A stretch of 5,164 bases of DNA from positions 1 to 5,164 of the forward strand of contig JAGGTG010000153.1 in NCBI GenBank assembly GCA_021163905.1, read 5' to 3'. This document shows positions 1 through 5,022 of this stretch, in pieces (position 1 is the first letter of the stretch; every line of letters begins with the position of its first letter). The notes beneath the pieces were generated by a model. The model made no database searches, had not been told where the DNA came from, and saw nothing but the letters and a program-made list of their open reading frames with translations. The DNA is from Candidatus Aerophobota bacterium. GTDB taxonomy: Bacteria > Aerophobota > Aerophobia > Aerophobales > B3-G15. The position numbers and the translations under genes were made by a program.

Positions 1-3
1 ACA

Positions 4-29
4 GGAAAGTATTAGACTTTTCCTTATTT
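4..29 (+). terminator. possible weak terminator of an upstream gene
   Basis: GGAAAGT (4-10) can pair with ACTTTTCC (16-23) around a five-base loop, leaving one T bulged. A short T-rich stretch (TTATTT, 24-29) follows. This could end a + strand transcript entering from the left. One frame also closes at a TAA at 29-31 after nine codons, so a CDS tail might overlap it, but nine codons are too few to identify. The stem is AT-rich and the tail is broken by an A, so this is tentative. Confidence 0.25.
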
Positions 30-30
30 A

Positions 31-83
31 AGGGGGAGCAGCGCAAGCGTTGAGAGGGAAATGCGAAGCATTGCCCCCTCAAT
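31..83 (+). other. GC-rich imperfect hairpin / alternative fold upstream of the sigma-54-like gene
   Basis: AATGC (60-64) and GCATT (68-72) form a perfect five-pair stem around GAA, so the apex reads GCGAAGC, known as an unusually stable DNA mini-hairpin. Below an A/G mismatch, GTTGAGAGGG (49-58) pairs with CCCCCTCAAT (74-83), with one mismatch and one G-T wobble. A competing outer helix pairs AGGGGG (31-36) with CCCCCT (74-79) and would enclose a second small hairpin around GCGCAAGC. No T-run follows on either strand, so it is not an intrinsic terminator. It ends five bases before the -35 box of the next promoter and would lie outside that transcript, so it may act as DNA or belong to an upstream transcript. 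No known element family is recognised. Confidence 0.5.
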
Positions 84-87
84 TAGC

Positions 88-116
88 TTGACAATATAAA
101 GTATTTCACCTAATAT
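88..116 (+). promoter_or_regulatory. sigma-70-type promoter for the sigma-54-like gene
   Basis: A consensus -35 box TTGACA (88-93) is followed by a 17-base spacer and the -10 box TAATAT (111-116), five of six matches to TATAAT. The expected start is near 122-124, only about ten bases before the ATG at 133 and inside the ribosome binding site. The promoter match is excellent, but the leader it implies is unusually short. Confidence 0.6.
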
Positions 117-132
117 TTCAGGGAGGGAAAAA

Positions 133-1248
133 ATGCTTCAAAAACTCCAGATGGAACCGAGCTTAACTCAAAAAATGCAGTTAGTAGGAAGGATTAAAGT
201 AGCCGAACTTTTGAGCATTCCAGAACCAGAGTTTGAGCAGTATATAAAACAGGTGGAGAGGGATCCTCTTTTCTTAACATTAAAAAATAAATACAGAATT
301 ATAAGTTATAGAAAATTTTACGAGGTTAAAGATAAAGAGCCACTTGAGTTTAAAGAAGAATCCATAGCTGGAGAAGCAGAAACCGATCTCCAGGAGCTAC
401 TGGATGGCAATTTTGAAGTGCTACCGCTTCTTAAAAAAATAGGCAAAATTGTAGGAGAGGATACCTTCAGAAAAATCCTTGAGGGAGAAAATAACATTAA
501 ATCTATCATAAAAAAATGTAACCTTTCCTCCCATGAGGAAAAAATTTTCCGCGAATTTATTGACAGATTTCAACTAAGACAGATAATTAACAGCTCTTCT
601 TTCCCCTCCTCTACTTCCCCTCAGTATTCAAGATTTTTCTTAATAGCCAGAATTGAGAAAGAAAATGGAGATCTTTTTATACGTCCTGCAAACAAGGACA
701 GTTACCTAATCAGAGGAAAATACCAGATCAACCACGATCGTTTTAAGAAATTAGTTGAGGTGGGTAAAATAAAAAAAGCCGATATAGATGAAATAGTAAA
801 ACTTTTCAAGAAGATTGATTTAATAAACCATAGAACAACGACCATCTACCAGATTTTATGCTGCCTTAAAGATGTCCAGAGAAAATTCTTTCAATCCGGG
901 AATATTCTGGATATTGTCCCCTTCACCCAGACTCAACTTGCAAGCTGGTTAAATCTTAATCCAAGTACGGTGAGCAGAGCTATAGCGGGAAAAAGTATAC
1001 TCACCCCCCAGGGAGAGGAAAGACCAATTAAATTTTTCTTTTCCAGACGCTGGATAAAAAATCTTATAAGAAAAGTAATTATCCAGGAAAAAGAGGAAAT
1101 TAAGAAAAAAGTTCTCCTTGCCCCCTTAACAGATGAGTCAATTCAGGAAAGACTCATGAAATACTACGGGATTTATATTTCGAGGCGTACTGTCTCAAAA
1201 TACAGAAAGCTATTGAATATCCCCCCTTCTCACCTCAGATACAGCTAA
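133..1248 (+). CDS. divergent, shortened sigma-54 (RpoN)-like protein
   Basis: This 371-residue protein resembles RNA polymerase sigma-54, which directs core polymerase to -24/-12 promoters and needs an AAA+ activator to open them. Residues 1-48 look like region I, a Gln/Leu-containing helix pair ending in the family's NPLL-like turn, here RDPLF. The C-terminal third is the best match: a helix-turn-helix near 266-285 (LNPSTVSRAI), the following TPQG...IKFFFS segment, and an RpoN box at 350-359 (SRRTVSKYRK against the usual ARRTVAKYRE), followed by IPPS. Canonical RpoN is roughly 430-490 residues. Here acidic region II is nearly absent and the core-binding domain (about 85-220) lacks a recognisable GVGAR-type motif. 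The start is set by GGAGG at 122-126, seven bases upstream. It is convergent with the DUF1670 gene, 98 bp away, and no activator is visible. It could be the only RpoN of an unusual lineage or a specialised paralogue. Family assignment is confident; sigma activity is inferred. Confidence 0.85.
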   Translation: MLQKLQMEPSLTQKMQLVGRIKVAELLSIPEPEFEQYIKQVERDPLFLTLKNKYRIISYRKFYEVKDKEPLEFKEESIAGEAETDLQELLDGNFEVLPLLKKIGKIVGEDTFRKILEGENNIKSIIKKCNLSSHEEKIFREFIDRFQLRQIINSSSFPSSTSPQYSRFFLIARIEKENGDLFIRPANKDSYLIRGKYQINHDRFKKLVEVGKIKKADIDEIVKLFKKIDLINHRTTTIYQILCCLKDVQRKFFQSGNILDIVPFTQTQLASWLNLNPSTVSRAIAGKSILTPQGEERPIKFFFSRRWIKNLIRKVIIQEKEEIKKKVLLAPLTDESIQERLMKYYGIYISRRTVSKYRKLLNIPPSHLRYS

Positions 1249-1276
1249 TTCAATACTTCCAAGCTAACCCACCTGT

Positions 1277-1304
1277 TAAAGTTATTCCCCTTTTTTGCCG
1301 ATAA
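1277..1304 (+). promoter_or_regulatory. sigma-28 (FliA/SigD)-type promoter match
   Basis: TAAA (1277-1280), extended as TAAAGTT, and GCCGATAA (1297-1304) reproduce the flagellar/chemotaxis sigma-28 consensus TAAA-N15-GCCGATAA, with a 16-base spacer. All twelve core bases match. Transcription would start near 1311, inside a dyad, and run rightward antisense to the whole DUF1670 gene toward the chemoreceptor at 2300. A sigma-28 promoter fits a chemoreceptor gene, but not at this distance across an opposed gene. Its activity is inferred from the sequence match. Confidence 0.5.
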
Positions 1305-1308
1305 TGTA

Positions 1309-1324
1309 TGTGGTATTAACCACA
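1309..1324. promoter_or_regulatory. dyad at the sigma-28-like start; left copy of a flanking repeat
   Basis: TGTGGT (1309-1314) and ACCACA (1319-1324) are a perfect inverted repeat around ATTA. The dyad covers the expected start of the sigma-28-like promoter, a typical operator position. Bases 1312-1327 match 2255-2270 at 13 of 16 positions. No T-tract follows on either strand, so a terminator is unlikely. Confidence 0.4.
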
Positions 1325-1346
1325 CACAACTTAAAAAGATCTGCTA

Positions 1347-2165
1347 TTAAAATATATGCTCTTTGAATACTCCTGATAAGCTTGCCCTCTCGTAAAGGGA
1401 AAAGAAATTTCTAAGGCTCTGCAAAAGCTCCTTTTCCCCTTTCACAAGTGAATCGTAAATCTGAAGATACTCTCTGATAGATTCCGGATCAATACCTGTA
1501 ATTTTAGGTATAAACCGAGGTGAAATTCCCCTGTGGTAAAAAAGACTTGTTTGCAGAAATTCCTCAACCCACTTTTTTATAAAAGCTGTATCATGATAAG
1601 TTTTACTGGCAATCTCCTCCTCATGTGCTCCTTTCAAAAACATCTTTATCACCTTGGTTTTGGGAAGAGGATGATTTTTTATCCTGTTAAGCTTTGCCCT
1701 GGTAAAAATCTCTATGCCCCGAGATTCAAGCTCCCTGATATAGTCAACAACGGTTCTTCTATCGAGAAATAAAATATCAGCTATATCTTCCTGACTCAAA
1801 GAGCCTCCTTGATCAAATGCCTCTCCTGTAATACGCTGTATCACCCTTAGTTTAAGTTCCTTAAGACCTCTGGATTTTTTGTACTCTTTATCCCCTGGAG
1901 CATAAATGGTCAGTTTAACAAGGACAAACCTGCAATCTTTCAGGGCTTTCCCTGGAGGCTCGCTGTTACTCACTACAAAACGAAGTATTTGACCTTCTCT
2001 CACATAATCAGAGCTTAAAATTTTAATTATTCTGATTACATCCTGTACAAGCTGTTCGGTAATAGCCAGAGGGAATCTGTAGCGCATTTTAAAATAGTTA
2101 AGAAGAGCAAGGTAAGTGTAGTCCTTCTTTTTTCCAATTGGGACTTCGAAATTTGATAGAACCAT
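1347..2165 (-). CDS. DUF1670 domain protein, probable DNA-binding regulator
   Basis: The 272-residue product matches the DUF1670 family, which occurs in anaerobic bacteria and some archaea and has no settled biochemical function. Visible blocks are an N-terminal helical region (16-60), a strand-rich part (61-95), then helix-turn-helix-like segments. The clearest is at 122-148 (LSQEDIADILFLDRRTVVDY). A second follows at 168-205, where a KMFLKGAHEEEIA stretch resembles resolvase-like or response-regulator helix-turn-helices, and a third lies at 210-238 (GISPRFIPKITGIDPESI). Length is normal for the family and the gene is intact. The ATG is supported by AAGGAGGTGA, close to an ideal Shine-Dalgarno. 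There is no signal peptide or membrane segment, so it should be cytosolic. It is convergent with the sigma-54-like gene and divergent from the chemoreceptor. Near-identical 16-bp sequences flank it, so it may bind them or may have been inserted between them. DNA binding is inferred from the motifs. Confidence 0.8.
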   Translation of the reverse strand: MVLSNFEVPIGKKKDYTYLALLNYFKMRYRFPLAITEQLVQDVIRIIKILSSDYVREGQILRFVVSNSEPPGKALKDCRFVLVKLTIYAPGDKEYKKSRGLKELKLRVIQRITGEAFDQGGSLSQEDIADILFLDRRTVVDYIRELESRGIEIFTRAKLNRIKNHPLPKTKVIKMFLKGAHEEEIASKTYHDTAFIKKWVEEFLQTSLFYHRGISPRFIPKITGIDPESIREYLQIYDSLVKGEKELLQSLRNFFSLYERASLSGVFKEHIF

Positions 2166-2168
2166 TTA

Positions 2169-2180
2169 ATCACCTCCTTA
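2169..2180 (-). promoter_or_regulatory. near-perfect Shine-Dalgarno of the DUF1670 gene
   Basis: On the minus strand this reads TAAGGAGGTGAT, almost the full complement of the usual bacterial 16S rRNA 3' end. It ends three bases before the ATG at 2163-2165, and the GGAGG core sits at a normal spacing. It fixes the start codon and suggests efficient translation. Confidence 0.85.
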
Positions 2181-2217
2181 TCTTTTTCAAATTGCAGCAG
2201 TTTATCCTTTACTATCT

Positions 2218-2246
2218 ATTATCAACTGTATGAAATTTTTTCTTAA
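2218..2246 (-). promoter_or_regulatory. candidate sigma-70 promoter of the DUF1670 gene
   Basis: On the minus strand, TTAAGA (2241-2246) and GATAAT (2218-2223) are separated by exactly 17 bases, matching the consensus at four and five of six positions. Transcription would start near 2211, giving a leader of about 46 bases that includes the strong Shine-Dalgarno. The dyad at 2255-2264 lies just upstream of the -35 box. Confidence 0.4.
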
Positions 2247-2254
2247 CTGATAGA

Positions 2255-2270
2255 GGTTATAACCACATAC
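2255..2270. promoter_or_regulatory. second dyad between the divergent genes; right copy of the flanking repeat
   Basis: GGTTATAACC (2255-2264) is a perfect palindrome extended rightward by ACATAC. The 16 bases GGTTATAACCACATAC match 1312-1327 at 13 positions, including an uninterrupted TAACCACA. TATAAC (2258-2263) inside it is also a reasonable -10 box for the chemoreceptor gene, but no convincing -35 box lies at the right distance. The site could therefore be an operator, a core promoter, or a recombination or insertion footprint. Confidence 0.4.
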
Positions 2271-2299
2271 TAATGAAGATAAATAAAAAGGAGGAGCAA

Positions 2300-4258
2300 A
2301 TGGGAGATATGAAACTCAAAAACGAGGTGCCAAAAAGACTCGCTCCTCTTCCTGGGGAGAGGGGGAAGTCAATCGGAAAAGGCACATCCACTGATCATGC
2401 GGGAAAGCTAACAGCAATAAGATCAGCAGAGGAAACAAGACTAAAAAGAACTTCAGCAAAAAGGCAGCAAATTGCAGAAAGACTTGCAGCAGCAATTGCT
2501 CAGCTGGCATCAGGAACTGAAGAAGCAGCAAAAACCGGACAGGAAACACTAAAAGTAATTGAAGATACCGCCCAAACCACTCAGGAAATAGGTCAAAGAG
2601 CAGCAGGAGTTTTAAAAATTGTTCAGGGTGTTGAGAAAGCCGCAAAAGATGGCGCCGTAGTTGTAGCTCAGACAGCCGAAAAAATCGCAAAAATTCAGAA
2701 GATGATTGCGGATACCGCAAGAGAAAATGACCTATTTATTGAAGGAATAAAAAAAGTTGCAGATCAAAATACACAGTCGGCTAAGGATGTTAGCGCTCTC
2801 CAGAAACAGGCTGAGGAGATAAGAAATGTTGTTCAGACAGTTTTAGGAATAGCCGATCAAACAAATCTTTTAGCCTTAAATGCAGCAATTGAGGCGGCAA
2901 GAGCAGGGGAACATGGTCTTGGCTTTGCCGTTGTAGCTGATGAGGTTAGAAATTTAGCCGAGCAAGCCGAAAACTCAGCCAAAGAGATTCAGGGACTTGT
3001 TCAGAAAGTCCAGGAAGGTGTGGAGGTCATAGTAAAAGAAGTTCAGGAGGCAGCAGATCAGGGTAAACAGCTTGCTCAGAAAAGTGAAAAGGCTCGTGAT
3101 GCAGTTAAACCCACAGTAGAGCATGCTGAAAATATTGCAGAGAATATGGAAAACATAAGAAAATTTCAGGAAGAGGGAGGGGCAGCAGCAGTGGAGGTAG
3201 TATCAGGGTGTAACCAAATAGCATCAGCTGTGGAACAGCAAGCATCAAATGCAGAAGAAATAGCATCAACTATGCGTCAGATAGCAAAGGCAATTGATGA
3301 GATATCCTCTACAAGTGAGGAACTGACAGTAATGGCTGAGGATGTAAAAAGTGGTGCAGGTAGTGAAAAAACTGCCCAGGAGCTTGCCGCTTCGGCAGAG
3401 GAGCTATCTTCTACCCTTCAGGAGACAAATTCTGCTTCTCAACAGGCCTCATCAACAATTGAGGAATTTGCAAGTGCAACAGAAGAACAATCCTCAGCTG
3501 CCCAGCAGATAAAGCGTGGGGCAGAAAATATCGGAGGGACAGCAAATAATGTCAGTAAAAATGTGGGTGAGCTTCAAAGATCTGTTGATAAACTGGCACA
3601 GCTTGAAAAAAATGCGATCCAGGATGTTCTCGAAATAACTCAAGGTATAGATAAAACAGTTGAGATAATAAAAGAGGCACTAAAAGATATAGAAGGATTA
3701 GAAGATGAAAGTAAAAGAATCGATAAGATAGTTGATGTTATTACTAATTTAAATGTTCAGACAAATCTTTTAGCCTTAAACGGTGCAATTGAGGCGGCAA
3801 GAGCAGGGGAATATGGAAAAGGATTTGCAGTTGTAGCAGGAGATATTCGCGAACTTGCCAATGAATCATCCCGCTCTGCTGAGAAGATAAAGGACGTTAT
3901 TCGCGATTTTCAGGAAAAAATCCACCAGGTAGCTCAGGTTATTGAAGAGAATAACAACAATGTAATGCAGGAGTCAAGGAACGGAGCAAAGATAAGAGAA
4001 GCCTTTGGTAATATAGACAAAAGTATGGCTGATGTAAAACAAATTGCCACTGATCTTGGTAAAATAGCAGAAAATCAGATAAAAGAAGCAAAAGAGGCGG
4101 AAAAAAGTGTAGATGAAATGGTATCTGAAATTGAGACTCTCGCAACATCTGCTCAGGAAACTGCATCCACTACTCAGCAACAGGCAAAAGGTATAAATGA
4201 GCTTGCTATGGCAACTGAAGAGGTTGCAGCCCTGGCAGATGAGCTTCAAAATATATAA
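2300..4258 (+). CDS. soluble methyl-accepting chemotaxis protein with two signalling tips
   Basis: This 652-residue cytosolic chemoreceptor would form arrays with CheA and CheW to control CheA kinase activity. The hallmark hairpin tip occurs twice: QTNLLALNAAIEAARAGE at 187-204 and QTNLLALNGAIEAARAGE at 487-504, exactly 300 residues apart. Residues equivalent to the kinase-contact Arg388 and Glu391 of E. coli Tsr are kept in both (R201/E204, R501/E504). Tsr Phe373 is replaced by Asp186 (common outside enterics) and Val486. The rest is Ala/Glu/Gln-rich coiled coil with methylation-like Gln/Glu clusters near 310-330, 375-405 and 615-645. There is no membrane segment, HAMP or recognisable ligand-binding domain, and no C-terminal CheR/CheB-tethering pentapeptide. 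The basic N-terminal 60 residues look disordered. I chose the ATG at 2300 because AAGGAGG (2288-2294) precedes it by five bases; an in-frame ATG at 2273 lacks this. A strong terminator follows. What it senses is unknown; soluble receptors may sense through partners. Confidence 0.93.
   Translation: MGDMKLKNEVPKRLAPLPGERGKSIGKGTSTDHAGKLTAIRSAEETRLKRTSAKRQQIAERLAAAIAQLASGTEEAAKTGQETLKVIEDTAQTTQEIGQRAAGVLKIVQGVEKAAKDGAVVVAQTAEKIAKIQKMIADTARENDLFIEGIKKVADQNTQSAKDVSALQKQAEEIRNVVQTVLGIADQTNLLALNAAIEAARAGEHGLGFAVVADEVRNLAEQAENSAKEIQGLVQKVQEGVEVIVKEVQEAADQGKQLAQKSEKARDAVKPTVEHAENIAENMENIRKFQEEGGAAAVEVVSGCNQIASAVEQQASNAEEIASTMRQIAKAIDEISSTSEELTVMAEDVKSGAGSEKTAQELAASAEELSSTLQETNSASQQASSTIEEFASATEEQSSAAQQIKRGAENIGGTANNVSKNVGELQRSVDKLAQLEKNAIQDVLEITQGIDKTVEIIKEALKDIEGLEDESKRIDKIVDVITNLNVQTNLLALNGAIEAARAGEYGKGFAVVAGDIRELANESSRSAEKIKDVIRDFQEKIHQVAQVIEENNNNVMQESRNGAKIREAFGNIDKSMADVKQIATDLGKIAENQIKEAKEAEKSVDEMVSEIETLATSAQETASTTQQQAKGINELAMATEEVAALADELQNI
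2857..2916 (+). repeat. first copy of a 60-bp chemoreceptor tip repeat
   Basis: Compared with 3757-3816, exactly 900 bp downstream, this stretch differs at only 5 of 60 bases. It contains uninterrupted identities of 20 bases (2861-2880) and 27 bases (2885-2911). Synonymous positions are also shared, which protein constraint alone does not require. It encodes the first signalling tip. Confidence 0.9.
3757..3816 (+). repeat. second copy of the 60-bp chemoreceptor tip repeat
   Basis: This is the in-frame counterpart of 2857-2916, with 55 of 60 bases identical. It encodes the second signalling tip. The surrounding coiled-coil regions have diverged much more, so only the tip core is conserved at DNA level. 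Confidence 0.9.
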
Positions 4259-4288
4259 ATTTTGAAATTACCCCATTTATCCCCCCTC

Positions 4289-4331
4289 AGGGACAAAGAT
4301 CTGGTGTAAACTGGACTTTGTCCCTATTTTT
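4289..4331 (+). terminator. rho-independent terminator of the chemoreceptor gene
   Basis: AGGGACAAAG (4289-4298) pairs perfectly with CTTTGTCCCT (4316-4325) over ten base pairs around a 17-base loop, followed by ATTTTT (4326-4331). It lies 31 bp after the chemoreceptor stop. The other strand has no T-run after the stem, so it serves only the + strand gene and also limits read-through into the convergent DUF151 gene. Confidence 0.88.
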
Positions 4332-4345
4332 CTAAATTCCAGATT

Positions 4346-4816
4346 TTAAAGCGCAAAATCTTCTGGCTTTATTTCTTTTAATTTCTCTTTAAACTCCTCA
4401 ATTTCCTCATCCCTGATAGGCTCCTCTCTTGCAGCTATTTTAACCTCATCTATATAAATGGGAGCTTTAAACTTAAGGGCAAGAACTATAGCCTGACTGG
4501 GGAAGGCGGTTATTTTAAGGATTTTTTTATCTGTTTTTATAAAAATTTTAGCATAGTAAACATTGTTCTTAAGCTCATCTATTACTACTTTATCTACCCG
4601 AGCCTTAAATTTTTCAATGATTTTTCTGGCAAGATCACAGGTTAAAGGGAAAAAAGAAGGTGTTCTCTCCATAGCCAGGGCAACTGCCCGCGCCTCAGAT
4701 AATTCCATCCAGATAGGAAGCTTCTTACCTTCTTTTTTATCCCTTAAAAGAACCACGGGCATCTTAAGATCAAGGTCTATAGCGACTCTTATTACCTCTA
4801 CCTCTTTCATTTTCAC
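4346..4816 (-). CDS. divergent DUF151 / bifunctional nuclease family protein
   Basis: The product (156 residues from GTG at 4816, 154 from ATG at 4810) follows the DUF151 pattern: an N-terminal strand with PVVLL (20-24), LPIW (33-36) then EARAVALAME (41-50), PLTCDL (57-62), KVVIDELKNNVYYAKI (76-91), FPSQAIVLAL (105-114), KAPIYI (117-122) and an acidic EEFKEKLKE...PEDF tail. Some plant and bacterial members are reported to have nuclease activity; most are uncharacterised. Several usual signature residues differ here. The Gly of LPIWIG is Glu38, the His of PLTHDL is Cys60, and the RPSDA motif reads FPSQA, losing Arg and Asp. Activity may therefore be altered or lost. No signal or membrane segment is seen. 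Neither start has a strong Shine-Dalgarno; a stable hairpin (4817-4857) ends one base upstream of the GTG. The gene is convergent with the chemoreceptor and appears monocistronic. Confidence 0.85.
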   Translation of the reverse strand: MKMKEVEVIRVAIDLDLKMPVVLLRDKKEGKKLPIWMELSEARAVALAMERTPSFFPLTCDLARKIIEKFKARVDKVVIDELKNNVYYAKIFIKTDKKILKITAFPSQAIVLALKFKAPIYIDEVKIAAREEPIRDEEIEEFKEKLKEIKPEDFAL

Positions 4817-4857
4817 ACCGACCGCTCTCTTCTTTTTTTAAAAGAGATCCGGTCGGT
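4817..4857 (-). promoter_or_regulatory. strong hairpin abutting the DUF151 start codon
   Basis: ACCGACCG (4817-4824) and CGGTCGGT (4850-4857) form a perfect eight-pair stem. After a small internal loop, TCTCTT (4826-4831) pairs with AAGAGA (4842-4847). In the mRNA it ends one base before the GTG and six before the ATG, covering the place where a ribosome binding site should be. It has no T-tract beyond either arm. It probably limits translation unless opened. Confidence 0.6.
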
Positions 4858-4925
4858 TGCGTCACTGGATCCCCTTACCTTGAGACGCCCACCTTATCTA
4901 AAGGTAAGGTTCATCTCCCCCGGAC
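4817..4925 (-). promoter_or_regulatory. structured 5' leader of the DUF151 gene, class unknown
   Basis: About 110 transcribed bases precede the start. Besides the start-proximal hairpin, CCTTACCTT (4873-4881) pairs perfectly with AAGGTAAGG (4901-4909). A smaller helix, ACCTT (4891-4895) with AAGGT (4901-4905), uses part of the same bases, so the two are mutually exclusive. GGATC/GATCC arms (4845-4849 and 4868-4872) form a third helix whose loop contains the sequence that pairs in the start-proximal hairpin, so a pseudoknot is possible. It does not match the consensus of any riboswitch I can recall. Confidence 0.4.
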
Positions 4926-4931
4926 TTCTTA

Positions 4932-4960
4932 ATACTAACCCTATTCCCATAAATTGTCAA
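4932..4960 (-). promoter_or_regulatory. sigma-70-type promoter for the DUF151 gene
   Basis: On the minus strand, a consensus TTGACA (4955-4960) is followed by a 17-base spacer and TAGTAT (4932-4937), four of six matches to TATAAT. Transcription would begin near 4925. Spacing and the perfect -35 box make this the best promoter candidate in the right-hand region. Confidence 0.55.
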
Positions 4961-4967
4961 TAGTCCA

Positions 4968-4981
4968 GAAACTGAAGTTTC
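4968..4981. promoter_or_regulatory. dyad just upstream of the DUF151 promoter
   Basis: GAAACT (4968-4973) and AGTTTC (4976-4981) form a perfect inverted repeat with a two-base centre. It lies about 50 bases upstream of the predicted transcription start, adjoining the -35 box, where an activator might bind. No regulator can be named. Confidence 0.3.
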
Positions 4982-5022
4982 GGGAAAAATTCAAAGCTAC
5001 CCTGGGCAAGCGGTGTTAAGAC

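Noticed and set aside
56..69. GG-N10-GC spacing like a sigma-54 (-24/-12) promoter upstream of the sigma-54-like gene
   Set aside because: Only the two dinucleotides fit; the flanking TGGCAC and TTGCA bases are absent, and the sequence is part of a hairpin that explains it.
318..509. 63-residue reading frame on the minus strand
   Set aside because: It lies wholly inside the sigma-54-like gene, has low-complexity Ser-rich content and no ribosome binding site.
1533..1772. 79-residue + strand reading frame inside the DUF1670 gene
   Set aside because: It mirrors a well-supported gene on the other strand and has no family resemblance or ribosome binding site.
2273..2299. Upstream ATG start for the chemoreceptor adding nine residues
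   Set aside because: The ATG at 2300 has AAGGAGG at ideal spacing; the upstream one has none, and the extra residues (MKINKKEEQ) are largely encoded by the ribosome binding site region.
2316..2720. 134-residue Leu/Phe-rich minus-strand frame that could be mistaken for a membrane protein
   Set aside because: The Leu/Phe runs are the complement of Lys/Glu/Gln/Ala codons in the chemoreceptor coiled coil.
3939..4249. Two overlapping minus-strand frames of 75 and 91 residues
   Set aside because: Both are opposite the chemoreceptor 3' end, with biased composition mirroring coiled-coil codons and no start signals.
4342..4360. GATTTT/AAAATC hairpin at the end of the DUF151 gene as a terminator
   Set aside because: AT-only stem overlapping the last codons and no T-tract after it on the minus strand.
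4563..4841. 92-residue + strand frame opposite the DUF151 gene
   Set aside because: Ser/Thr-rich shadow of a recognisable gene; it runs into the leader hairpin.
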